Shown here: in pieces, positions 26,203 to 34,366 of the stretch
Numbering within the stretch: the first letter of the stretch is position 1
Layout: every line of letters starts with the position of its first letter
NCBI RefSeq assembly: GCF_006494815.1
Contig: NZ_CP041091.1
Span: 1,763,001-1,827,000 of the forward strand
Reading direction: 5' to 3'
Length of the DNA stretch: 64,000 nt
Origin: Nocardioides sambongensis
GTDB taxonomy: Bacteria > Actinomycetota > Actinomycetes > Propionibacteriales > Nocardioidaceae
The notes under the pieces: generated by a model
Told to the model about the DNA's origin: nothing
The model's database searches: none
Seen by the model: the letters and a program-made list of their open reading frames with translations, nothing else
Position numbers and translations under genes: made by a program

Positions 26203-28905
26203 TCAGTGCGCGGCATCGTGCCAGCTGTGCCCGGTGCCCACCGAGACGTCCAACGGCACCGCGAGCTCGGCGGCACCGCCCATCTGGGCGCGGACCAGCT
26301 CCTCCACCGGCTCCCGCTCGCCGGGAGCCACCTCGAGCACGAGCTCGTCGTGCACCTGGAGCAACAGCCGGGACCGCAGACCCGCCTCGCCGAGGGCAGC
26401 ATGGGTGCGCAGCATCGCGACCTTGATGATGTCGGCGGCCGAGCCCTGGATCGGGGCGTTGAGCGCCATCCGCTCCGCCATCTCCCGACGCTGCCGGTTG
26501 TCGCTGGTCAGGTCGGGCAGGTAGCGGCGCCGACCCATGATCGTCTCGGTGAACCCGGTGCGCCGGGCCTCCTCGACCACACCGGAGAGGTAGTCCCGGA
26601 TGCCGCCGAAGGTCTCGAAGTACTCCTCCATCAGCTCCCGCGCCTCCGCCGGCTCGATGGCGAGCTGCTGGGAGAGTCCGAACGCGGACAGGCCGTAGGC
26701 CAACCCGTAGTTCATCGCCTTGATCTTGGCCCGGTGCTCGCTGCTGACCTCGTCCTCGGCCACCCCGAACACCCGGGCCGCGGTGGTCGAGTGGAAGTCG
26801 CGCCCGGAGCGGAACGCCTCGATCAGCACCTCGTCCTCGGAGAGGTGGGCCATGATCCGCATCTCGATCTGGCTGTAGTCCGCGGTCATCAGCGTGTCCC
26901 AGCCCTCGCCCACCACGAATCCCTCACGGATCCGCCGGCCCTCCTCGGTGCGGACGGGGATGTTCTGCAGGTTCGGCTCGGTGCTGGACAGGCGTCCGGT
27001 CGCCGCGATCGTCTGGTTGAAGGTGGTGTGGATGCGTCCGTCGGGGGCGACCGTCTTGAGCAGCCCCTCGATGGTCTGCCGCAGCCGGGCCACGTCGCGG
27101 TGCCGCAGCAGGTGCAGCAGGAACGGGTGCTCGGTCTTGACGAAGAGGCTCTGCAGCGCGTCGGCGTCGGTGGTGTAGCCGGTCTTGGTCCGCTTGGTCT
27201 TCGGCATCCCGAGCTCGTCGAAGAGCACCACCTGCAGCTGCTTGGGCGAGCCGAGGTTGATCTCCTTGCCGATCACCGCGTAGGCCTCCTCGGCCGCGTC
27301 GCGGACCTCGTCGGCGAAGTGCTGCTCCAAGCCGCTCAGCTGGTCGGAGTCGACCCCGATGCCGGTCTGCTCCATCTCCCGCAGCAGCGAGAGCAGCGGC
27401 AGCTCGACGTCGGCGAGCAGGGCGCTTCCGCCGTGGTCGGCCACGGCCTCGTCGAGCGCCCCGGCGAGGTCGAGCACCGCACGCGCGTAGAGGGCGGCGA
27501 GCGGGCCCACCGCGGAGTCCGAGGCCGGGTCGTCGACGTCGGAGAACAACGACCCCTGGTCCGCCTCCTCCTCGGCGCGCAGCTCGCGCTTCAGGTAGCG
27601 CAGGGTCAGGTCGGCCAGGTCGTAGGAGCGCTGGTCGGGGCGGACCAGGTAGGCCGCCAGCGCGGTGTCACTGGCCAGCCCGCGCAGCTCCCAGCCGTGC
27701 GCGGCGAGGGCGAGGGCTGGGCCCTTCGCGTCGTGCAGCACCTTGGGCCGCGCCGGGTCGGCGAGCCAGCCGGCCAGCGCCGCGTCGTCCTCCGGCGTCA
27801 GCGTCTCGGCGGAGAGGTACGCCGCCCGGTCGTCGCCCAGCGCGATCGCCAGCCCGTCGACGCGGCCGGTGCCGGCGCCCCAGGCGCCGCGCACGTGCAC
27901 GCCGACCCGCTCGGAGCCGATCCCGTCGAGCCACGCCGCGACCTCGCCCGCGCCCAGGACCGCGGTCTCCAGCTGGAAGCCGCTCCCGTCCACCTCCTCC
28001 TCCGAGCTCAGGCTCTCGAAGAGACGGTCGCGCAGCACCCGGAACTCGAGGCTGTCGAAGAGGGTGTGCACCTCCTGGCGGTCCCACGGGCGCACCAGCA
28101 TGTCGCTGGGCGCGAGGTCGAGGTCGAGGTCGCGGACCAGGGCGTTGAGCCGGCGGTTGCGCATCACGTCGCCGAGGTGCTCGCGGAACGACTCGCCCTT
28201 CTTGCCACCGATCTCGTCGGCGCGGGCGATCACGTTGTCCAGCCCGTCGTAGGTGTTGATCCACTTCGCGGCGAAGCCCTGGCCGACGCCGGGCACGCCA
28301 GGAAGGTTGTCGGAGGTCTCCCCCACGATCGCGGCCAGCTCGGGATACCGGTCCGGGGGGACGCCGTACTTGTCCTCGACGGCGGCCGGGGTCATCCGGG
28401 CCAGGTCCGAGACGCCGCGCATCGGGTAGAGCACGGTCGAGCGATCGGTGACCAGCTGCAGCGCGTCGCGGTCGCCGGTGAGGATCAGGACCTCCATCTC
28501 CGGATCCTCGGCCAACGCCCGGGTCACGGTGGTGGCGATGATGTCGTCCGCCTCGAAGCCGGGCTTCTTCAGGTACGGGATGCGCAGCGCGTCGAGCACG
28601 TCCTCGATCAGCGGGAGCTGGCTGGAGAACTCACCCGGCGTCTTGTTGCGCTTGGCCTTGTACTCGGCGTACTCCTCGGTGCGGAACGTGGTGCGCGAGA
28701 CGTCGAAGGCCACACCGACGTGGGTCGGCTGCTCGTCACGGAGGACGTTGATCAGCATCGAGGTGAAGCCGTAGACGGCGTTGGTGTGCTGGCCGGTGGT
28801 GGTCGAGAAGTTCTCCACCGGCAACGCGAAGAACGCCCGGTAGGCCAGGGAGTGGCCGTCGAGCAGCAGCAACCGGGGACGCACGGGGGATTCGGTTCCA
28901 GGCAC
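26203..28905 (-). CDS. polA: DNA polymerase I
   Basis: 900 residues. The N-terminal 5'-3' exonuclease domain covers residues ~1-290 (LLLLDGHSLAYRAFFALP, EADDIIATTV, GDRDALQLV, GETSDNLPGVPGVG). The middle 3'-5' exonuclease-like domain lacks the catalytic DxE pattern, as in other actinobacterial PolA, so proofreading is probably absent. The polymerase domain (~520-900) has motif A DYSQIEMRIMAHLSED, motif B RAKIKAMNYGLAYGLS and motif C QVHDELVLEV. It does DNA repair synthesis and Okazaki fragment processing. It is divergent from the hotdog thioesterase gene. Confidence 0.98.
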   Translation of the reverse strand: MPGTESPVRPRLLLLDGHSLAYRAFFALPVENFSTTTGQHTNAVYGFTSMLINVLRDEQPTHVGVAFDVSRTTFRTEEYAEYKAKRNKTPGEFSSQLPLIEDVLDALRIPYLKKPGFEADDIIATTVTRALAEDPEMEVLILTGDRDALQLVTDRSTVLYPMRGVSDLARMTPAAVEDKYGVPPDRYPELAAIVGETSDNLPGVPGVGQGFAAKWINTYDGLDNVIARADEIGGKKGESFREHLGDVMRNRRLNALVRDLDLDLAPSDMLVRPWDRQEVHTLFDSLEFRVLRDRLFESLSSEEEVDGSGFQLETAVLGAGEVAAWLDGIGSERVGVHVRGAWGAGTGRVDGLAIALGDDRAAYLSAETLTPEDDAALAGWLADPARPKVLHDAKGPALALAAHGWELRGLASDTALAAYLVRPDQRSYDLADLTLRYLKRELRAEEEADQGSLFSDVDDPASDSAVGPLAALYARAVLDLAGALDEAVADHGGSALLADVELPLLSLLREMEQTGIGVDSDQLSGLEQHFADEVRDAAEEAYAVIGKEINLGSPKQLQVVLFDELGMPKTKRTKTGYTTDADALQSLFVKTEHPFLLHLLRHRDVARLRQTIEGLLKTVAPDGRIHTTFNQTIAATGRLSSTEPNLQNIPVRTEEGRRIREGFVVGEGWDTLMTADYSQIEMRIMAHLSEDEVLIEAFRSGRDFHSTTAARVFGVAEDEVSSEHRAKIKAMNYGLAYGLSAFGLSQQLAIEPAEARELMEEYFETFGGIRDYLSGVVEEARRTGFTETIMGRRRYLPDLTSDNRQRREMAERMALNAPIQGSAADIIKVAMLRTHAALGEAGLRSRLLLQVHDELVLEVAPGEREPVEELVRAQMGGAAELAVPLDVSVGTGHSWHDAAH

Positions 28906-28993
28906 GCCGCGACTCTATCCATCGTCACGGACACCGCGACCGGTGCGTGACCCGCGCCCGCCGGCCCGGACCGGCGGCACTAGTTTGGTGCCC

Positions 28994-29407
28994 ATGGTGA
29001 GCGTGCAGGAGTTGTCCGAGTCGATGCCCCACGGGATGCTCGGTGCGTTGAACGAGAAGATGGGCGTGGAGATCCTCGAGGCGAGCGCCGAGCGCATCGT
29101 CGCCACGATGCCGGTCGAGGGCAACACCCAGCCCTACGGCCTGCTGCACGGCGGCGCGTCCGTGGTCCTGGCCGAGTCCCTCGGCTCGGTCGGCTCCGCG
29201 CTGCACGCCTATCCGGAGAAGATCGCGGTCGGGGTCGACATCAACGCCACCCACCACCGGTCCGCCACCAGCGGCACCGTGACCGGCGTGGCCACGCCGA
29301 TCCATCTCGGCCGCTCCAGCGCCTGCTACGAGGTGGTCATCTCCGACGAGCAGGGTCGCCGGGTGTGCACCGCGCGGATCACCTGCTCGCTGCTCGACCC
29401 GCGCTGA
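28994..29407 (+). CDS. PaaI-family hotdog-fold thioesterase
   Basis: 137 residues from ATG 28994. The hotdog signature is YGLLHGGASVVLAESLGS at about residues 47-64, with INATHHRSATSGTVTGVATP, the PaaI/YbdB pattern for hydrolysing small or aromatic acyl-CoA esters. The length is standard. It is transcribed divergently from polA, an arrangement I recall from other actinomycetes, which makes a housekeeping role likely. The substrate is not predictable. Confidence 0.87.
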   Translation: MVSVQELSESMPHGMLGALNEKMGVEILEASAERIVATMPVEGNTQPYGLLHGGASVVLAESLGSVGSALHAYPEKIAVGVDINATHHRSATSGTVTGVATPIHLGRSSACYEVVISDEQGRRVCTARITCSLLDPR

Positions 29408-29428
29408 CGCGACCCGCCGGGCCCGGGT

Positions 29429-30016
29429 TCAGTCGGCGAGGCCGTCCAGCTCCACCGGCTCGGTGGTACGACGACGCGCCGACCGGCGAGCCGCCATCAC
29501 CCGGCTCCGGCTGACGTTGCTCCGCCGCTGGCTGGGCGCGGGGTCCAGACGGGAGCGCACCACCGCCGTCGGCGCGACCCGCCACACGTAGGCGGAGTTG
29601 AAGCCCAGCCGGGCCATGAACCGGTTCGCGTCGCGGTCCGAGGCCGGGACCGACGTACTCATCACCAGCACGCCGTTCTCCTCGGCGAAGGAGGCGGCGG
29701 CCTCCATCATGGCGCGGCCGACGCCCTGGCGCCCGAAGCGGGCGAGCACCCGCGGCTGGATCGACTGCACGCACGGCTCGAGGTTGACCGGGGAGAGGGT
29801 GAGCAGCCGGAGCAGCACCGCGCCGGCGAACGCGCCGTTGCACTCCACCACGATCAGGCGCTGGTCCGGGGAGGCCGCGGCCTGTTTGATCACCAGCTCC
29901 AGGTCGGCGATCTGCTCGGAGCGGTCCGCGCGACGCAGACTCTCGCTCCACAGCTCGACGAGATCGGGCGCGTCCTCCCGCGTCGCGCTCCTGATGGAGA
30001 TCGCGTTCCTCACCAT
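29429..30016 (-). CDS. GNAT-family N-acetyltransferase
   Basis: 195 residues. The acetyl-CoA binding motif A is VLARFGRQGVGRAMMEAAA near residues 92-110, preceded by LLTLSPVNL and followed by SDRDANRFMARLGFNSAYVW. The C-terminal ~45 residues are basic and disordered (RSRLDPAPSQRRSNVSRSR), outside the GNAT fold. The ATG at 30016 is followed at once by a GTG that spaces better from TAGGA. The acceptor is unknown. It is divergent from the branched-chain amino acid transporter operon. Confidence 0.8.
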   Translation of the reverse strand: MVRNAISIRSATREDAPDLVELWSESLRRADRSEQIADLELVIKQAAASPDQRLIVVECNGAFAGAVLLRLLTLSPVNLEPCVQSIQPRVLARFGRQGVGRAMMEAAASFAEENGVLVMSTSVPASDRDANRFMARLGFNSAYVWRVAPTAVVRSRLDPAPSQRRSNVSRSRVMAARRSARRRTTEPVELDGLAD

Positions 30017-30197
30017 GTCCTACCCACGTCCGACCGACCTTTCCCTCCGCAGCGCCTCTCCCCCAACCGGCGAGGATACGCCCGGCGATCGATGGTTGAC
30101 AGGGGAACCTCACGCCGCTTCCGAAAGAAATTTGTTCTCAGGTCGTTACCCGAAGGGAGCGGCGCACCGCACCGATGAGCCGTAACGTGCCCTTGTT

Positions 30198-30218
30198 CAC
30201 GTTCGAATGCACAACGTG
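30198..30218. promoter_or_regulatory. Inverted repeat CACGTT-N9-AACGTG upstream of the liv operon
   Basis: Perfect six-base arms (30198-30203 and 30213-30218) lie about 47 bases upstream of the livH start, and a third AACGTG sits at 30184-30189. The position between divergent promoters fits an operator for the liv operon. No regulator is identified. The rest of the 248-base gap holds a TTGACA at 30096-30101 without a good -10 partner. Confidence 0.35.
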
Positions 30219-30264
30219 TCATGCCCGGCCACCGCCGCGCGCTGACCGTTACGACAGGAGACCC

Positions 30265-31566
30265 ATGGTCAAGAGTCGCCCCCTGGCCGTCCTCGCGGCG
30301 CTGCTGGTGGCCGTCCTCACCCTCGGCCTCGCGGTGGGGGCAAGCCCCGCACGAGCCGATGACGAGGACGAGTCCGAGCGCACGCTCACTGCGCAACTGG
30401 AGGACTCGGCCTCCGGCAACACACCCGTCGAGGGGGTGGAGATCACCGTCACCACCGCCGACGGCGACGAGTTCACCGGCACCACGGACGCCGACGGCCT
30501 GGTCGAGATCACCTTCACCAGCCCCGCCGGCGAACCGGTCCGGGTCTTCCTGGACGAGGAGACGCTCCCCGAGGGCGCCAAGCTCCGGCCGGGCACCAAG
30601 ACCACGCTGACCGTCTCCTCGACGCTGAGCACGATCAGCGTCGACTTCGCGATCGGACCGGACAACCGCGACGTCCAGACCAAGCTCGACCGGATCCCCG
30701 GCGCCATCTACAACGGCCTGCTGTTCGGCCTGGTGATGGCGATGGCGGCGCTGGGTCTCTCGATGATCTTCGGCACCACCGGGTTGACGAACTTCGCCCA
30801 CGGCGAGCTCGTCACGCTCGGAGCGGTCTGCACCTACCTGCTCAACGTGGCGGCCGGCATCCCGTTCCTGCTGGCGGTGCCGATGACCGTCGTCGTGGCA
30901 CTCGGCTTCGGCTGGTTCCAGAACCGGATCCTCTGGGCGCCGCTGCGACACCGCGGCACCGGCCTGATCGCGATGATGATCGTGACCATCGGCCTGCAGT
31001 TCCTGATGCGGAACTTCTTCGCCTACATCACCGGCTCGCGCACCGAGCTCTACGACGACTTCACCTCGCCGTCGGGCAAGGACTTCGCCGGCCTGTTCAC
31101 CTACACCGGCCGCGACATCGCGGTGGCGGCGGTGAGCATCGCGGTGCTGACCGTGGTCCTCCTGGCCCTCTCCTACACCCGGCTCGGCCGGGCCACCCGA
31201 GCGGTCGCGGACAACCCGGCGCTGGCCGCCTCCAGCGGCATCAACGTGGACCGGGTGGTCTCCATCGTGTGGATCGTCGGCACAGCGCTCGCCGCGCTGG
31301 CCGGGGCCTTCCTGGCCTTCCAGCTCGGCATCACCTACCAGATCGGCCAGCTCGTGCTGCTGCTGCTCTTCGCGGCGGTGACCGTGGGTGGTCTCGGGTC
31401 CGTGTGGGGTGCCCTGATCGGCAGCCTGATCATCGGCGTGCTGATCGAGCTCTCCACCCTGGTGATCCCCACCGACCTCAAGAACGCGGGTGCCCTCGCA
31501 CTGCTCATCGTGATCCTCCTGGTCCGGCCCCAAGGCATCCTGGGCCGACGCGAGCGGATCGGCTGA
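30265..31566 (+). CDS. livH: Branched-chain amino acid ABC permease LivH with an N-terminal secreted beta domain
   Basis: 433 residues from ATG 30265 behind CAGGAG. Residues 1-~33 look like a signal sequence (LAVLAALLVAVLTLGLAVGA then SPARAD). Residues ~38-130 form a small beta-sandwich of the CnaB/carboxypeptidase-regulatory type (NTPVEGVEITVTTADG, TTDADGLVEITF). The true LivH permease begins around residue 142 with IPGAIYNGLLFGLVMAMAAL and carries the family segments MIFGTTGLTNFAHGELVTLG and LGRATRAVADNPALAASSGI. A plain LivH is about 290-310 residues, so ~130 are extra. It is first of four overlapping or closely spaced transporter genes. Confidence 0.92.
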   Translation: MVKSRPLAVLAALLVAVLTLGLAVGASPARADDEDESERTLTAQLEDSASGNTPVEGVEITVTTADGDEFTGTTDADGLVEITFTSPAGEPVRVFLDEETLPEGAKLRPGTKTTLTVSSTLSTISVDFAIGPDNRDVQTKLDRIPGAIYNGLLFGLVMAMAALGLSMIFGTTGLTNFAHGELVTLGAVCTYLLNVAAGIPFLLAVPMTVVVALGFGWFQNRILWAPLRHRGTGLIAMMIVTIGLQFLMRNFFAYITGSRTELYDDFTSPSGKDFAGLFTYTGRDIAVAAVSIAVLTVVLLALSYTRLGRATRAVADNPALAASSGINVDRVVSIVWIVGTALAALAGAFLAFQLGITYQIGQLVLLLLFAAVTVGGLGSVWGALIGSLIIGVLIELSTLVIPTDLKNAGALALLIVILLVRPQGILGRRERIG

Positions 31567-31578
31567 GGAAGGAACGAC

Positions 31579-32547
31579 ATGGACCTGCTGACAATCCCCC
31601 TGCACGACGCCTTCGCGCCGCTGGCGATCTCCTTCGTCCTGGCCGCGATGGGCCTCAACATCCACTACGGCTACACCGGGCTGCTCAACTTCGGCCAGGC
31701 GGGCTTCGCCGCGGTCGGTGCCTACGCGATGGGTGTCTCGATCGCCTCGTTCGACATCCCGTTCCTCCTCGCGGTGGTCCTCGGTGTGCTCTTCTCGATC
31801 CTGCTCGCGTTGCTGATGGGTATCCCGACGCTGCGGCTGCGAGCGGACTACCTCGCCATCGTGACGATCGCGGTGGCCGAGGTGCTGCGGCTCTTCTTCA
31901 CCACCTCCTACAAGGAGTACTTCCACGCCCGCGACGGGGTGAGCGGCTTCACCGGCGGCTTCCGCGACGTCAATCCCTATGGCTCCGGAGCGCTCGGCTT
32001 CAGCCGCAACGACCTCTGGGTGATGACGGTCGGCTGGGCGCTGGTGGCGTTCTTCTGCCTGCTCACCTGGCTGCTGGTGCGCAGCCCGTGGGGCCGGGTG
32101 CTCAAGAGCATCCGTGAGGACGAGGACGCCGTACGGTCGCTGGGCAAGAACGTCTACTACTACAAGCTGCAGGCGCTGATGCTCGGTGGTGTGATCGGAG
32201 CCTTCGGCGGCTTCATCGGCGCCCTCGGCCTGGCCTCGGTGCAGCCGGACAGCTACAACCTCGACTTCACCTTCATCGCCTTCACCATGCTGATCCTCGG
32301 TGGTGCGGCCCGGGTGCTGTCCCCGGTGGTGGGAGCGGTCCTGTTCTGGGGGCTCCTCTCGTTCCTCCAGACGCTGCTCTCCAAGCTGATCGGCGAGTGG
32401 GGCGTGATCCCGGAGTCGATCCTCAACAGCGAGCAGATCGGCAACGTCCGCTTCATGGTGGTCGGCCTGTCATTGATGCTGCTGATGATCTACCGACCGC
32501 AGGGAATCTTCGGCGACAAGAAGGAGCTGGCCATCGATGCCCGCTGA
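31579..32547 (+). CDS. livM: Branched-chain amino acid ABC permease LivM
   Basis: 322 residues with about nine helices. The family pattern NIHYGYTGLLNFGQAGFAAV is at residues ~22-41, and the ATPase-contact loop is SPWGRVLKSIREDEDAVRSL. It pairs with LivH to form the membrane channel for leucine, isoleucine, valine or related solutes. It starts 12 bases after livH with GGAAGGA as ribosome site, and its end overlaps livG by 11 bases. Confidence 0.95.
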   Translation: MDLLTIPLHDAFAPLAISFVLAAMGLNIHYGYTGLLNFGQAGFAAVGAYAMGVSIASFDIPFLLAVVLGVLFSILLALLMGIPTLRLRADYLAIVTIAVAEVLRLFFTTSYKEYFHARDGVSGFTGGFRDVNPYGSGALGFSRNDLWVMTVGWALVAFFCLLTWLLVRSPWGRVLKSIREDEDAVRSLGKNVYYYKLQALMLGGVIGAFGGFIGALGLASVQPDSYNLDFTFIAFTMLILGGAARVLSPVVGAVLFWGLLSFLQTLLSKLIGEWGVIPESILNSEQIGNVRFMVVGLSLMLLMIYRPQGIFGDKKELAIDAR

Positions 32548-33490
32548 GACCACGCAGAACCAGACCGCCGAGCCGGGCGCGAGCGCCGGGGACGTCAAGA
32601 CCGGTCGCGCCGGTCTGGCCGGCCTCGCCAACGAGCCCGGCGTCGCCAAGCCCGACCCGATCGTGGTGGCCTCCGGGATCACCCGTCAGTTCGGGGGCCT
32701 GAAGGCCGTCGACGTCAGCCACGTGGAGGTCCAGCGAGGCGTGATCACCGCGCTGATCGGACCCAACGGTGCCGGCAAGACGACCTTCTTCAACCTGCTC
32801 ACCGGGTTCGACACCCCCGACAGCGGCGACCGGACCTTCAACGGTCGCTCGCTGAAGCGGGTCTCGGCGTCCCGGATCGCTCGGATGGGCATGGTCCGCA
32901 CCTTCCAGCTGACCAAGGTCCTCTCCAAGCTGACCGTGCTGGAGAACATGCGCCTCGGCGCGACCGGGCAGGTCGGCGAGCGTTTCTGGGCCGGCATCTT
33001 CCCGTTCCTCTGGCGCGGCCAGGAGGCGGCGAACACCGCCCGCGCCCGGGACCTGCTCGCCCGGTTCAAGCTGGACGAGAAGGAGGCGGACTTCGCCGGC
33101 TCGCTCTCCGGCGGTCAGCGCAAGCTGCTCGAGATGGCGCGCGCGCTGATGGTCGAGCCCGAGCTGGTGATGCTCGACGAGCCGATGGCCGGCGTCAACC
33201 CGGCCCTGAAGCAGTCGCTGCTGGGTCACGTGAAGTCGCTGCGGGAGGAGGGCATGACCGTGCTCTTCGTCGAGCACGACATGGACATGGTCCGCGACAT
33301 CTCCGACTGGGTGATCGTGATGGCCGCCGGACGGGTGATCGCCGAGGGACCGCCGGACTCGATCATGTCCGACCAGCGCGTGATCGACGCCTACCTCGGC
33401 GCCCACCACGACACCGACATCACCGAGCTCGACGCGGACGAGGTCATGGCCGAGGCCGAGGCCGAGCTGCGTGAGGAGGAGCAGCCATGA
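32537..33490 (+). CDS. livG: Branched-chain amino acid ABC ATPase LivG
   Basis: 317 residues. Walker A is GPNGAGKTTFF, the signature is LSGGQRKLLEMARAL, Walker B is LVMLDEPMAGV, and the H-loop is in VLFVEHDMDMV. The N-terminus carries about 40 extra polar residues before IVVASGITRQFGG, and an acidic tail (ADEVMAEAEAELREEEQ) follows the BCAAT domain. It energises LivHM with LivF. Its stop overlaps the livF start as ATGA. Confidence 0.95.
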   Translation: MPAETTQNQTAEPGASAGDVKTGRAGLAGLANEPGVAKPDPIVVASGITRQFGGLKAVDVSHVEVQRGVITALIGPNGAGKTTFFNLLTGFDTPDSGDRTFNGRSLKRVSASRIARMGMVRTFQLTKVLSKLTVLENMRLGATGQVGERFWAGIFPFLWRGQEAANTARARDLLARFKLDEKEADFAGSLSGGQRKLLEMARALMVEPELVMLDEPMAGVNPALKQSLLGHVKSLREEGMTVLFVEHDMDMVRDISDWVIVMAAGRVIAEGPPDSIMSDQRVIDAYLGAHHDTDITELDADEVMAEAEAELREEEQP

Positions 33491-34293
33491 GCAACCCCGT
33501 GACCCCGAGCGACAACGACGCCGAGGCCCGGGCCGAGGCGGCGCGCGCGCAGCACCTGGCCGCGGCCGACGGCGCGATCCTGCGGGCCGACAACCTCATC
33601 GCCGGCTACCTGCCCGGCGTGAACATCCTCAACGGGACCGACCTCTACTGCCACCCCGGCGAGCTGGTCGGCATCATCGGCCCGAACGGTGCCGGCAAGT
33701 CGACCCTGCTCAAGGCGCTCTTCGGGCTGGTCAAGATCCACGAGGGCACGGTCACGCTCCGTGGCGAGGAGATCACCAACAAGCGCGCGGACAGCCTGGT
33801 CACGCTCGGCATCGGCTTCGTGCCGCAGACGAACAACGTCTTCCCGAGCCTGACCATCGCCGAGAACCTGCAGATGGGCTGCTACCAGGCGCCCTCGAAG
33901 TTCTCCGAGCGGTTCGACTTCGTCACCGGGATCTTCCCGGCTCTCGGGGAGCGCCGCTCGCAGCGTGCGGGCTCGCTCTCCGGCGGTGAGCGGCAGATGG
34001 TGGCGATGGGCCGTGCGTTGATGATGGACCCGTCGGTGCTGCTGCTGGACGAGCCCTCGGCGGGTCTCTCCCCCGCGTTGCAGGACGAGGTGTTCCTGCA
34101 GACCAGGGAGATCAACAAGGCCGGCGTCTCGGTCGTCATGGTCGAGCAGAACGCGGCGCGCTGCCTGCAGATCTGCGACCGCGGCTACGTGCTGGACCAC
34201 GGCCGCAACGCCTACACCGCGACCGGCACCCAGCTCGCCAACGACCCCAAGGTCATCGAGCTCTACCTGGGCACCCTGGCCAAGCGGGACTGA
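33487..34293 (+). CDS. livF: Branched-chain amino acid ABC ATPase LivF
   Basis: 268 residues. Walker A is GPNGAGKSTLLKAL, the Q-loop is in GFVPQTNNVFPSLT, the signature is LSGGERQMVAMGRAL, Walker B is VLLLDEPSAGL, and the switch residue (usually His) is replaced by Gln in VMVEQNAARC, as is normal for LivF. A 30-residue polar extension precedes the ABC domain. It is the last gene of the operon, followed by a strong terminator. Confidence 0.95.
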   Translation: MSNPVTPSDNDAEARAEAARAQHLAAADGAILRADNLIAGYLPGVNILNGTDLYCHPGELVGIIGPNGAGKSTLLKALFGLVKIHEGTVTLRGEEITNKRADSLVTLGIGFVPQTNNVFPSLTIAENLQMGCYQAPSKFSERFDFVTGIFPALGERRSQRAGSLSGGERQMVAMGRALMMDPSVLLLDEPSAGLSPALQDEVFLQTREINKAGVSVVMVEQNAARCLQICDRGYVLDHGRNAYTATGTQLANDPKVIELYLGTLAKRD

Positions 34294-34306
34294 CCCGGAG
34301 AACGAG

Positions 34307-34340
34307 GAAGCCCCGACCGCCTCTCGGCGGTCGGGGCTTC
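34307..34340. terminator. Bidirectional intrinsic terminator between livF and the binding-protein gene
   Basis: A perfect 15-base stem (34307-34321 with 34326-34340) around a TCTC loop is followed on the + strand by TTCGTTGTTC, with A-rich bases on the other side. It lies between convergent genes and can end both transcripts. Confidence 0.9.
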
Positions 34341-34366
34341 TTCGTTGTTCGTCTACCCGGTGCGGG

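Noticed and set aside
25882..28950. Thousand-codon open frame antisense to polA
   Set aside because: Same codon-bias shadow; composition is Leu/Val/Gly/Arg rich with no recognisable fold, and polA is intact on the other strand.
29961..30183. TTGACA at 30096 as a firm promoter for the liv operon
   Set aside because: No acceptable -10 hexamer occurs at 16-19 bases downstream, so it is mentioned but not annotated as a promoter.
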